A stretch of 11,433 nt of DNA, taken from assembly GCA_945906835.1 (NCBI GenBank), contig CAMDRL010000029.1, forward strand, positions 1 to 11,433, written 5' to 3'. Under the pieces are notes generated by a model. The model searched no databases. It saw only the letters and a list, made by a program, of their open reading frames with translations, and had not been told where the DNA came from. Below, one piece after another: positions 1 through 6,293 of this stretch (the stretch's first letter is position 1; every line of letters starts with the position of its first letter). The position numbers were made by a program, and so were the translations under genes. The stretch comes from Rickettsia typhi. GTDB taxonomy: Bacteria; Pseudomonadota; Alphaproteobacteria; Rickettsiales; UBA1997.

Positions 1-3
1 GCA

Positions 4-330
4 ATGAAATTTTTAACTATGTTTACTTTTATTGCTATTTCACTTCCGTACTTACTCTTAGAATTCCTTGTAGATACTGTTGATCATAGTGAAAATAAAA
101 ACATCGCAAATCGCTTAAGTAAGTTAGGGGGGGAAAATTCTGAAACAGAAATATCCAAAATAATTAGTCAAAAAGGCCAAGGCGATAGTTTAGAAAAAGA
201 AGGAGATCAGATTTCTAATAAAAGAGGGGAAAATAAAAGCGTCGTTATTCCTAGTGTCGGTGTTGGTATCACTCCTAAAAGCTCAACTCAACTTAGTACA
301 AGTGAAAATGAAATGACAAAGACCCCTTAA
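4..330 (+). CDS. Hypothetical small secreted or membrane-anchored protein
   Basis: Function not recognised. The 108-residue product starts with MKFL and has one hydrophobic stretch at about residues 4-23, then a polar Ser-, Lys- and Glu-rich remainder with no cysteine. This suggests an uncleaved signal anchor or a signal peptide followed by a low-complexity exported tail. Only three bases precede the ATG inside the window, so the ribosome binding site cannot be seen and the frame could begin further upstream; residue 6 is an alternative Met. A run of seven G (127-133) lies inside the gene, which is striking in such AT-rich DNA. The stop is 14 bases from the stop of the convergent 217-residue gene. 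The hydrophobic N-terminus and uninterrupted frame support a real gene, but nothing fixes a role. Confidence 0.55.
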   Translation: MKFLTMFTFIAISLPYLLLEFLVDTVDHSENKNIANRLSKLGGENSETEISKIISQKGQGDSLEKEGDQISNKRGENKSVVIPSVGVGITPKSSTQLSTSENEMTKTP

Positions 331-335
331 TTCTT

Positions 336-367
336 ATTCAAGTTTCATGCTTGGATGATTTTATTTT
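336..367 (+). terminator. Weak candidate terminator after the first gene
   Basis: ATTCAAG (336-342) pairs with CTTGGAT (350-356), a 7-bp stem with one G-U pair and a 7-base loop, followed by a T-rich stretch (357-367). It starts six bases after the plus-strand stop codon, as expected for a Rho-independent terminator, but the stem is AT-rich and lies within the 3' end of the convergent gene. Confidence 0.3.
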
Positions 368-998
368 CCAAAGCTTCTGGAACTAATAATGTTGCAACTG
401 AATTATTTGAAAAAATAGAGCTACTTGGAATATAACTTTTTATTGTTTTTGAATCTATTTTTTCACTTCCAATCTCTAACACTTCACTTTTTTCTCTATC
501 AAAAATTCCTTTTAACTTTTCAACTAATTCAAAATTTCCTTTAGATTTAGCTTTAGCAAAAATGCTATCTTTCAAAAACTTAATAACATCTCTATATCTA
601 AAGTCTTTCTCATGTGCTGGATCAGCCAATTCAACAAGCTTATTAATTGGATCTTCTGTTAAAAGTTTTTTATAAGATTGATAAAATTCATAACCTTTAC
701 CACTTTGCTTACCATCTACATTATCAAAAACCATTTCTGGATCAGTTCTTCTTAAAATTTCTCTAATTAAAACATTACGAGCTTTTAAAGCGCAATTTCC
801 TCTTTTTTGCGGTTTAGTTGGAATTGATTTCTCAAAAATAATTGGATGATTACTTTTATCACATTCAACAAGTTTGGAAAATGTTTTATAAAAATTCTCT
901 CTATTATTTTTATACATATCACTAGATTCACAACTAAAAGCATCACCTAAATATTTTCCCCAACCATCTCCTTTGTCATCTTTATGCACTGTCCCCAT
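345..998 (-). CDS. Hypothetical 217-residue soluble protein
   Basis: I do not recognise this protein. It is polar and charged (many Lys, Glu and Asp), has no signal peptide or membrane segment, and has three cysteines (C23, C46, C69). Residues about 105-170 look helical. The segment near 150-166 (KSKGNFELVEKLKGIFD) faintly resembles half an ankyrin-type repeat, but there is no repeat series, so I do not call that fold. The start is well bounded: an in-frame TAA lies six bases before the ATG, and a purine-rich GAAGGGAG lies about 14 bases upstream, rather far for a Shine-Dalgarno site. A good -35/-10 pair sits 36 bases or more upstream, next to the likely edge of the IS3 element, so the gene may now be expressed from a junction promoter. 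It could be a host-interaction or accessory protein, but that is only suggested by its position beside a mobile element. Confidence 0.6.
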   Translation of the reverse strand: MGTVHKDDKGDGWGKYLGDAFSCESSDMYKNNRENFYKTFSKLVECDKSNHPIIFEKSIPTKPQKRGNCALKARNVLIREILRRTDPEMVFDNVDGKQSGKGYEFYQSYKKLLTEDPINKLVELADPAHEKDFRYRDVIKFLKDSIFAKAKSKGNFELVEKLKGIFDREKSEVLEIGSEKIDSKTIKSYIPSSSIFSNNSVATLLVPEALENKIIQA

Positions 999-1040
999 TT
1001 TTTAAACAAAATCTCCCTTCTAAATCAATCAGCGCAGATC

Positions 1041-1069
1041 ATCATAATTTACTAAATTAAAATGATCAA
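1041..1069 (-). promoter_or_regulatory. Candidate sigma-70 promoter at the IS edge
   Basis: On the minus strand TTGATC (1069-1064) is followed by exactly 17 bases and then TATGAT (1046-1041). These match the -35 and -10 consensus at 4 and 5 of 6 bases. Transcription would start near 1034 and read into the 217-residue gene (ATG at 998). The -35 lies across or beside the inferred left edge of the IS3 element. Confidence 0.45.
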
Positions 1070-1076
1070 CGGACCT

Positions 1077-1103
1077 CGTATAAATTTTCTTAAAATTTAT
1101 ACG
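1077..1103. repeat. Perfect 12-bp inverted repeat at the 3' end of the IS
   Basis: CGTATAAATTTT (1077-1088) is the exact reverse complement of AAAATTTATACG (1092-1103), with a CTT spacer. It lies between the orfB stop and the left edge of the element. A smaller inverted repeat (CACGC / GCGTG, 1122-1137) lies between it and orfB. The hairpins could end or slow transposase transcription before it reaches the flanking gene, but no T-run follows on the minus strand. Confidence 0.6.
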
Positions 1104-1157
1104 AAAGCTTTTAAACACCACCACGCAAATTCGCGTGAGAAAAATTTATAATTTATT

Positions 1158-1976
1158 TTAACCCTTATTTACAAACCTTTGATAGAACGCTGCCGGAGGC
1201 ATTTTAAGTGCTAAATGAATGCGTTTATTGTTGTAATAATAAATCTGCAGCGCAATTGATTCAATCAACTCTCCTTGGCTTTGATAAGAATTAAAATCTT
1301 CAAGCTCAAATTTTAATTTCTGGTAAAAAGATTCTTGCCTGCCATTTTGCCAAGGGGAGCTTTTTTTACTCATCGAAGCCTTGATATTACTTGATTGCAA
1401 GATTTTTGCTAAATCATCGCTTTTATATTCACTGCCTTGATCTGAGTGAAATATTTGCGGTGATTTTTCTCTTTTATTTATGGCGTTTATCAAAGTTTCG
1501 GTGATTAATTCTTTGTTATGTCTGCTGGCGATATTCCACGCAATAACTTCTCTGGTAAAAGCGTCAAGAATTGTTGCTAAATACATGAATTTACTTTGAT
1601 AAGAAATATAAGTAAAATCACTGACCCAGACTTGATTTGGCTTGTTTATTTTCATTTCTAAAATCAAGTTTTTTGCTGAATTTTTTGGAAATTTATTTTT
1701 CTTAAATCTTGGCTTTTTTCTTGATTTTTTAGGTTTGATATTAAACAACTTCATAACCCTTGAAGCGCGTTTCTTATTGATTCCTAAAGCTAAAGCAATT
1801 CTTCGATGCCCATAAGATTTATGCTCAAGTAAAATCCCTTCAATTTGTCCTTTTAAAAACAAATCTTTTGCTGGAAGTTTTGGTTTGTAATAAAGAGAAT
1901 TTCGAGAAATCTCAGCTTTAGCGCAAGCCGCAGATTTGCCGACTTGCGCCGATGAAGAAGATAAAAAATAATCCAC
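1158..1976 (-). CDS. IS3-family transposase OrfB (DDE catalytic subunit)
   Basis: This is the catalytic half of an IS3-family transposase, which cuts and joins the element ends as an OrfAB fusion in known members. The N-terminal part (about residues 30-85) holds the SYGHRRI segment of the HTH_21-like domain. The integrase core has D120 (WVSDFTY), D179 (FHSDQGSEY) and E215 (WQNGRQESFY), giving the classical D-D(35)E spacing, and a YNNKRIH tail near residue 249. The 272 residues are close to the family norm. The start at 1976 is GTG, with GAGG five bases upstream and 13 bases after the orfA stop, so reinitiation is possible. The frame stays open upstream through the A9 tract at 1997-2005, so a fusion product of about 363 residues would form if one base were skipped. 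Codon use looks like its neighbours. Confidence 0.93.
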   Translation of the reverse strand: MDYFLSSSSAQVGKSAACAKAEISRNSLYYKPKLPAKDLFLKGQIEGILLEHKSYGHRRIALALGINKKRASRVMKLFNIKPKKSRKKPRFKKNKFPKNSAKNLILEMKINKPNQVWVSDFTYISYQSKFMYLATILDAFTREVIAWNIASRHNKELITETLINAINKREKSPQIFHSDQGSEYKSDDLAKILQSSNIKASMSKKSSPWQNGRQESFYQKLKFELEDFNSYQSQGELIESIALQIYYYNNKRIHLALKMPPAAFYQRFVNKG

Positions 1977-1989
1977 GATAACCTCGCGC

Positions 1990-2250
1990 TTATTTCTTTT
2001 TTTTTGAGATTTTACTATCGGCCACTAAAGAGCCGATAATTGAAATCAATGCTGCATTTTCTCGTTTAAGCTTTGCTAATTCCAATACTGCTTGATGTTG
2101 ATTAGCTTTGGTTTTAAGCAAGTTGTAAATTATTTTTGGATCAACTTTATATTCACGAGCGAGATCAACCGCGCGCTCACCTTTGTCGGTTACGCGTTTG
2201 ATTATTTCTTGCTTTTGAATCTCTGTTAGACTTGGAATTCCTCTTGGCAT
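1990..2250 (-). CDS. IS3-family transposase OrfA (helix-turn-helix subunit)
   Basis: An 86-residue DNA-binding subunit that in IS3 elements recognises the terminal repeats and, when made alone, regulates transposition. Residues about 8-47 form the helix-turn-helix region (LTEIQKQEIIKRV through VDPKIIYNLL). Residues about 52-78 form a leucine-rich coiled coil (LELAKLKRENAAL), as expected for multimerisation with OrfAB. The start is supported by a strong AAGGAG site about six bases upstream of the ATG, unusual in this window where most genes have none. The gene ends in SKKKK encoded by AAAAAAAAAG and then TAA, the usual site of slippage. orfB is in the +1 phase relative to orfA (274 bases between first bases), not the -1 phase typical of the family. 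Confidence 0.9.
   Translation of the reverse strand: MPRGIPSLTEIQKQEIIKRVTDKGERAVDLAREYKVDPKIIYNLLKTKANQHQAVLELAKLKRENAALISIIGSLVADSKISKKKK
1996..2005 (-). promoter_or_regulatory. A9G slippery tract joining orfA and orfB
   Basis: Nine T on the plus strand (1997-2005) preceded by C (1996) read AAAAAAAAAG on the transposase strand, two codons before the orfA stop. It contains the A6G heptamer used for frameshifting in IS3 elements and is long enough for RNA polymerase slippage. Reaching the orfB frame needs a net +1 shift, for example one A lost in the transcript. Confidence 0.7.
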
Positions 2251-2341
2251 AATTTCTCCTTAAATTTGATTGATTAAATTTAGTGCATTTAAAACAAGTT
2301 TTAAATGTGATTTTTTGATCAATTTAAGAAAGGAGAAATTG
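2251..2341 (-). promoter_or_regulatory. Large quasi-palindrome over the transposase leader and RBS
   Basis: The centre is a perfect inverted repeat, CATTTAAAAC (2286-2295) and GTTTTAAATG (2298-2307), around AA. The outer arms also pair: AATTTCTCCT (2251-2260) is the reverse complement of AGGAGAAATT (2332-2341), with neighbouring TTAAAT/ATTTAA segments adding pairs. On the minus-strand RNA the downstream arm carries the orfA Shine-Dalgarno site AAGGAG and the upstream arm carries its complement. A transcript entering from outside could therefore hide the ribosome binding site. Confidence 0.55.
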
Positions 2342-2426
2342 TACTAAATTTGGGGGACCTTGCCTTACCTTTAAATGCAGATATTTTTTTCTGATCAACT
2401 TTAAAAGTTAATCCGTTTGAATTTTT

Positions 2427-3398
2427 TTAATAAATTTCATAGGTTAGGAATTTTTTTTCTAAAAAATTTTCTAAGGCTTTTTCGTAAGTCTTGGCAAAAG
2501 ATTTAAGATTATATTGTTGATCAAAAGCATTGCCATGAATTTTATCAAAACCCAATTCAGTTGGTATTAAATTTTTTTCAATTCCACTTAATATTGCTTT
2601 CAATATAGCAAATATTGCCACATAAGAATCAGAATTTGCAGCAGGTATTCTGTATTCTACTCTTTTTCCATAATCTATGCAATGAGTTTGCTCCAATACC
2701 TTCTCTACGGGAACACGAATGGCGCATGTTCTATTATCGGCGCCATAACTTAAATTAACTGGAGCGGTATATTTGCCTTTTTTATATAATTGACAATTTG
2801 TTTCCTCATCAAAGCGCAAATAATCTTCTGAATTTGGAGCCAATAAAACCAAAATTGAATCTGTAAAATTCAACAATGCTGCAATTGTATTTAAAAAAAC
2901 TTGGTCTTTTTTTATGAAGAGATTTTTGTCATCTTTGTCATGTAGCGAAATATTAAGCTGAAGCGCACTGCCACAATCATCCAAAAAAGGCTGAGCTGCA
3001 AAAGAGGCGATAAGATTTTTTTCAAAAGCTAATTTTTGGGATAGAATTTTTACTTCTTCAATTTCTTCGCAAACTTTTAATAAATCAGAATGGTATGAAG
3101 TTTTAACTTCGATTTGCCCCGCTCCCTGCTCTTTTTCAATTTCATAAATAAGAGTTTGGTTTTTTGTAAGCTCTAATAAATTCAAAATAAAATCATCTAC
3201 AATGGACTGATTTTCAAGGCGAGATCCATCTTTATTGATTAGATAAAATTCTAATTCAAGACCGATTTTTGGAATTAAAGAAGTTGTGGAAGCGAAATGG
3301 AATAAAGCCTCTTTCAAAAGAAAGGCTTTATTTTGGTAAAAGAAATTCAGAGATAATTCTTTGGGCAACTTGTTAAAATTGCCCGCAAGATTTTTCAT
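2427..3398 (-). CDS. Glutamine-synthetase-like protein, catalytic domain only
   Basis: A 323-residue protein of the glutamine synthetase catalytic-domain family, nearer in motifs to the gamma-glutamylpolyamine (PuuA/GlnA3-like) branch than to GlnA. Visible motifs: GLELEFYL with E48/E50, EQGAGQIE with E90/E97, APNSEDYLRF (about 187-196), YTAPVNLSYGADNRTCAIRVP (about 210-230), and RVEYR with E248/R250, followed by the family-typical region that normally reads NPYLA (here SDSYVA). Family members usually have about 450 residues. Here the beta-grasp domain of about 100 residues is absent and the protein begins where the catalytic domain normally does. The usual metal-binding His of the GxxHxH region is replaced: the segment reads CGSALQLN, with Q147 and N149 at the two His positions. 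The Glu of the usual YEAPV loop is Thr (YTAPV). It starts two bases after trxA and shares its operon. The substrate is unknown; it may be a divergent ligase or a non-catalytic relative. No Shine-Dalgarno site is seen. Confidence 0.8.
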   Translation of the reverse strand: MKNLAGNFNKLPKELSLNFFYQNKAFLLKEALFHFASTTSLIPKIGLELEFYLINKDGSRLENQSIVDDFILNLLELTKNQTLIYEIEKEQGAGQIEVKTSYHSDLLKVCEEIEEVKILSQKLAFEKNLIASFAAQPFLDDCGSALQLNISLHDKDDKNLFIKKDQVFLNTIAALLNFTDSILVLLAPNSEDYLRFDEETNCQLYKKGKYTAPVNLSYGADNRTCAIRVPVEKVLEQTHCIDYGKRVEYRIPAANSDSYVAIFAILKAILSGIEKNLIPTELGFDKIHGNAFDQQYNLKSFAKTYEKALENFLEKKFLTYEIY

Positions 3399-3400
3399 GA

Positions 3401-3718
3401 TTACAAATTATTATTTGCCCATTGAGAAAGAGCGGCTTTAGAAAGCGCCCCAACTTTAGTATCAACAAGTTTACCATCTTTAAAAATCATTAAAGTTGGA
3501 ATACCACGAACTGCAAATTGAGAAGGAATTTCAGGATTTTCATCAATATTACATTTATAAACAGCCATCTTCCCTTCCATTTCTTTTGATAATTCTTCAA
3601 CTATTGGAGAAAGTTGACGACAAGGTCCACACCAAGGCGCCCAAAAATCTACAAGGCTCACACCTTTTGATTCTAAAATATCTTTTGCAAAGCTGTTATC
3701 TGTAAGTTCTTTTGCCAT
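3401..3718 (-). CDS. trxA: Thioredoxin
   Basis: Cytoplasmic dithiol-disulfide oxidoreductase that reduces target proteins such as ribonucleotide reductase and is recycled by thioredoxin reductase. The 105-residue product is standard length and has the active site WCGPC (W29, C30-C33), the buried Asp of VDFWAPW (D24), the cis-proline P74 in RGIPTLMIF and the C-terminal KDGK...VGA region. There is no signal peptide. C56 is an additional cysteine. The ATG has no clear Shine-Dalgarno site; an extended -10 promoter lies about 60 bases upstream. The glutamine-synthetase-like gene follows after two bases, so the two are almost certainly cotranscribed. Confidence 0.96.
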   Translation of the reverse strand: MAKELTDNSFAKDILESKGVSLVDFWAPWCGPCRQLSPIVEELSKEMEGKMAVYKCNIDENPEIPSQFAVRGIPTLMIFKDGKLVDTKVGALSKAALSQWANNNL

Positions 3719-3776
3719 TTTGTTTTTAAAATTTAGTTAAAATGAAATTGAAATAATTTTATGGTGCACCAACCCA

Positions 3777-3785
3777 ATTATAGCA
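3777..3785 (-). promoter_or_regulatory. Extended -10 promoter for trxA
   Basis: The minus strand reads TGCTATAAT (3785-3777), a perfect -10 hexamer with the TGn extension. The -35 region is poor, as is usual for extended -10 promoters. Transcription would begin near 3770, giving a leader of about 52 bases before the trxA ATG. Confidence 0.55.
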
Positions 3786-3867
3786 AACTAAAAATCTTTA
3801 CTTTTAATAAAGTTTGTTTGGTATACAAGGTTCCCACAAGGTAGCGCGCTGCTCATGCAGCGTAAAA

Positions 3868-3902
3868 TAAAAACTATTACCAGACTAAAGATATTTAGTC
3901 TG
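3868..3902 (-). terminator. Candidate terminator after lptD
   Basis: On the minus strand the perfect 9-bp stem CAGACTAAA/TTTAGTCTG with a 4-base loop (3902-3881) is followed after a short gap by a T-rich stretch, TTTTTATTTT (about 3875-3866). It lies about 200 bases past the lptD stop and before the trxA promoter, a sensible place to end the lspA-lptD transcript. The AT-rich stem and interrupted tail make it a weak call. Confidence 0.35.
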
Positions 3903-4101
3903 TTATAGTATGAGAGCTAATGGAGACAAATCAAGATTAATTTATGACGGATTCTAATAAACACTTAAATCAACCGTCTCAAATGCTAAGAATTTGATCT
4001 ATCATCTTTTTCAAAGAGGGCTTATCGCTTTTAGCCATCTTTAAAAATAGAGTGGATGACTGCTTTAGCGGTCATATGGGAGATTTAACTCTAACACTAT
4101 T

Positions 4102-6279
4102 TTACAAATTCTTAAACGACAAACTAATATTAAAAGAACGCTGAGGAGTAATTAGATTCGTAGGGCTGCTTTCTGTAAAGGAAAAGCCAAATACAGTACA
4201 GCAGCCATTGTAATATAAACCAAGGCTACGATTAAGATTTCTGCCAGTTATTAAGTTTCTAGATATTGTAGCTTTTGTTGAAAATTTTTCATTTATTTTA
4301 AAAGTTGCTACTGAATTTATTTGCTCTCTTTCTTCAAGATTTTGCTTATTTTGTCTAAGGAAAGTGTAATTAGTTGAAAAGGTAAAGCGACTATAATCAA
4401 GATTGGCAATAACTTCATTAATCTCGTTGCGATAATTGGATTCATTAAGATGAAAAGAGTAAGCAAGATATAAATGTTTGATCGCCTTATATGAGACCAT
4501 CCCCACAATATTAGATCTATTATTCTCATTAAAACCTCTAATTACAACATCTTGGCTACTATCGCTTTTTCTAAGACTCTGTCCTAAAGTTAACGCATAT
4601 TCACCATAAGAATTAAAAAGTGATGATTTTGCCCCATAACTAATTCTCTCTCCAGCTTCATTACGATCAAGGCCACTAATACGATCAGAAGTAAATAAAT
4701 TACTAATAGTTAATTCATTGTTATTACTATCTTCATTAGGAAGTTTTTGGAAAGTTTTCTTGTAAGAACTAGAAACAAAATTAGCCATTGGCTCAATTGT
4801 TATGGTATGAGATTCTGATCTTTTAACTAAAGGTAATCTCCAATTAACTGAGAATTCTGGCTTATAATTTGTTTGTGTTGAATCAAAATCATTGGTTGGC
4901 TGAGAATATTTAAAATTATTTTCTAGAGAATAAAAATCTCCCTGAGCTTTAGCGCCAATGTTAAACAAATTTCCATTATGATTAATTGGCAGATTTACTT
5001 CTGGAATGAATGAGACGCGACGATATTGAGCGCCACTTTCTCTACTGATAACTGTAGTATTTGAAGTTAATGAAAGTTTTTCTTTATAAAAAAATGGTTT
5101 AATTTCTGTGTGAGTATCAATTTGCGGCAAAATCAGTGGATCAGATTTACTATCTGCTGAAATCTCTTCAAACTCTTGAATTCTTATGGTTTTTATAGCG
5201 TAATAGTCTCGTTTTTTAATGTAATCCACATTAAGTTTTGACAAACCGTAGCTTCTAAAGTCGTTATGATAGTCCCGCAAATAAGCTGCGTCAGAAGCAT
5301 TATCAATGGAAAAATCCAACCCAATATTATGGGTAAAATCAAAAACACCATCACCCTTTAAATGCCAACGATAATCTTTTTTGTTTTGCGCACTATTAAT
5401 TATATTAGTGGCTTGAGGAACTTCATTATTAGCAGCTTCTAAAATAGCTCTGTATTCTCCATAAGACGCTATATGATGAAAATCATTTTTGATTAAAACC
5501 TGATTAATGCTTGGATAAATGCTTGAAGTAACCGTTAATTCTTTATTAGGAGCTATATTGAAGTAATAAGGAATATTAAAACCAACTCCTAATCTGGTAT
5601 TTTTTGAGTAAGATGGATATAAAAAACCTGACTTTCTTTTATTGGAAGGAAGAGGAGCTTGTAAAAAGGGAGTATAGAAAAATGGCACATTATAAAACCT
5701 TACAACTCCACCTCTAATTTTAAAAACTTCATTGCCGCGATCTATGGTAACATTGCTTGACTTAATTGAAAGCATGTCTCTTTTTTTACCAGCCAATTCA
5801 TTATCTTTACTAATTTCAGGATTTGGACAAATTGAATAAATTGAAGATTTTAAATTAGTGATTTGAGGAGTTTTGCGCTCAATTATCGGAGAAGTTAAAT
5901 AAGAACCATCATTAAGAACAAGAACGCTATTAGAAAAAGCGCCGCTTGAAAAATCTTCTTTTATTTCAGCCTTGGTAGAAGTAACATTACCAATTTCAAT
6001 ATTTTTAATTTTGACATTACCAATTGCTCTAAAAGTTGTCTGACTCTTATCATAAATAATTTGGTCAGCATAAATTACACTATTGCCTCTGGTCACTTCA
6101 ACATTTCCATTGGCAATTAGAGAATTGTTTAATTTATCACCTTCAACAGTATCAGCTTTTAGAACCGAGGGAAGAGAAGTTGGTTCATCAGATTTTATTT
6201 TGGAAAAAGCATATGAGTTACGAAGAGGAGCTAGACTTAAAAAAACTGTAACAAATAAAATTTTAAAAAAAAGAACCAT
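4102..6279 (-). CDS. lptD: LPS-assembly outer-membrane protein LptD
   Basis: Outer-membrane beta-barrel that, with the lipoprotein LptE, receives lipopolysaccharide from the periplasmic Lpt bridge and places it in the outer leaflet. The signal peptide spans about residues 1-24 with cleavage likely after SYA. The OstA-type jellyroll (about 40-140) includes NGNVEVTRGNSVIYADQIIYD. The conserved LptD block FYNVPFFYTPFLQAPLP...GFLYPSYS...GVGFNIPYYFNIAPNKELT lies at about 195-250, and the rest is barrel strands ending in LSFKNL with a terminal hydrophobic pattern. The family CC pair is at C693-C694 (YNGCC), and the only N-terminal cysteine is C151, so just one interdomain disulfide can form. The length of 725 residues is normal. 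It starts 14 bases after secD with no Shine-Dalgarno site, so it is probably translated from the secD transcript. Confidence 0.93.
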   Translation of the reverse strand: MVLFFKILFVTVFLSLAPLRNSYAFSKIKSDEPTSLPSVLKADTVEGDKLNNSLIANGNVEVTRGNSVIYADQIIYDKSQTTFRAIGNVKIKNIEIGNVTSTKAEIKEDFSSGAFSNSVLVLNDGSYLTSPIIERKTPQITNLKSSIYSICPNPEISKDNELAGKKRDMLSIKSSNVTIDRGNEVFKIRGGVVRFYNVPFFYTPFLQAPLPSNKRKSGFLYPSYSKNTRLGVGFNIPYYFNIAPNKELTVTSSIYPSINQVLIKNDFHHIASYGEYRAILEAANNEVPQATNIINSAQNKKDYRWHLKGDGVFDFTHNIGLDFSIDNASDAAYLRDYHNDFRSYGLSKLNVDYIKKRDYYAIKTIRIQEFEEISADSKSDPLILPQIDTHTEIKPFFYKEKLSLTSNTTVISRESGAQYRRVSFIPEVNLPINHNGNLFNIGAKAQGDFYSLENNFKYSQPTNDFDSTQTNYKPEFSVNWRLPLVKRSESHTITIEPMANFVSSSYKKTFQKLPNEDSNNNELTISNLFTSDRISGLDRNEAGERISYGAKSSLFNSYGEYALTLGQSLRKSDSSQDVVIRGFNENNRSNIVGMVSYKAIKHLYLAYSFHLNESNYRNEINEVIANLDYSRFTFSTNYTFLRQNKQNLEEREQINSVATFKINEKFSTKATISRNLITGRNLNRSLGLYYNGCCTVFGFSFTESSPTNLITPQRSFNISLSFKNL

Positions 6280-6293
6280 TAAAAAATTATTTT

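Larger units (their letters stand above)
1067..2362 (-). mobile_element. IS3-family insertion sequence (boundaries approximate)
   Basis: A two-gene IS3-type element: orfA (helix-turn-helix) followed by orfB (rve/DDE integrase) with intact catalytic residues. The ends are inferred from a weak imperfect inverted match. Reading inward from the left is CAACGGACCTC (from 1067); reading inward from the right on the minus strand is CAAGGTCCCCC (from 2362). Both share a CAA-GG-CC-C pattern followed by AAATTT-rich DNA. I see no convincing 3-4 bp target duplication, and the termini do not show the common TG...CA ends, so the edges could be off by tens of bases. The length of about 1.3 kb is normal for the family. 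The left flank carries a perfect 12-bp-stem hairpin, and the right flank a large quasi-palindrome over the orfA leader. The intact frames and catalytic triad suggest the copy could still be active. Confidence 0.75.
3719..4101. other. 383-base intergenic region with hairpins, no recognised gene
   Basis: The region between the lptD stop and the trxA start. It holds a candidate trxA promoter, a perfect 9-bp hairpin (3881-3902), a perfect 6-bp GC-rich hairpin with a TCAT loop (3847-3862), an 8-bp hairpin with one G-U pair (4056-4075), and the alternative pairs GACGG/CCGTC and GAGAC/GTCTC between about 3920 and 3980. A repeated ACAAGGT (two copies, period 11) lies near 3825-3842. Very short frames exist (22 residues at 3856-3788 minus; 19 residues at 4038-3979 minus; 17 residues near 3945 plus), but none has a ribosome binding site or a recognisable product. 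I checked for tRNA T-loops and for RNase P, SRP and tmRNA signature motifs and saw none. Confidence 0.6.

Noticed and set aside
336..367. Strong bidirectional terminator between the first two genes
   Set aside because: The stem is weak and contains a G-U pair, so it is listed only as a low-confidence plus-strand candidate.
1996..2005. Canonical -1 frameshift as the route to OrfAB
   Set aside because: A -1 slip leads into a frame other than that of orfB; the phase difference between the genes is +1.
2345..2362. Possible classic TG...CA terminus for the IS3 element
   Set aside because: No TG/CA ends with matching inverted repeats were found; TGATCA occurs near both edges (1063 and 2392) but the bases inside do not match, so it is probably chance.
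3496..3705. 69-residue plus-strand frame opposite trxA
   Set aside because: Entirely antisense to a well-supported thioredoxin gene, with no family motif or ribosome binding site.
3820..3865. Possible tRNA because of GGTTCCCA near 3828
   Set aside because: No acceptor stem, anticodon arm or proper T-loop could be folded around it on either strand.
4317..4529. 70-residue minus-strand frame with hydrophobic stretches inside lptD
   Set aside because: Overlaps lptD in another frame; the hydrophobicity is a by-product of the AT-rich barrel sequence.
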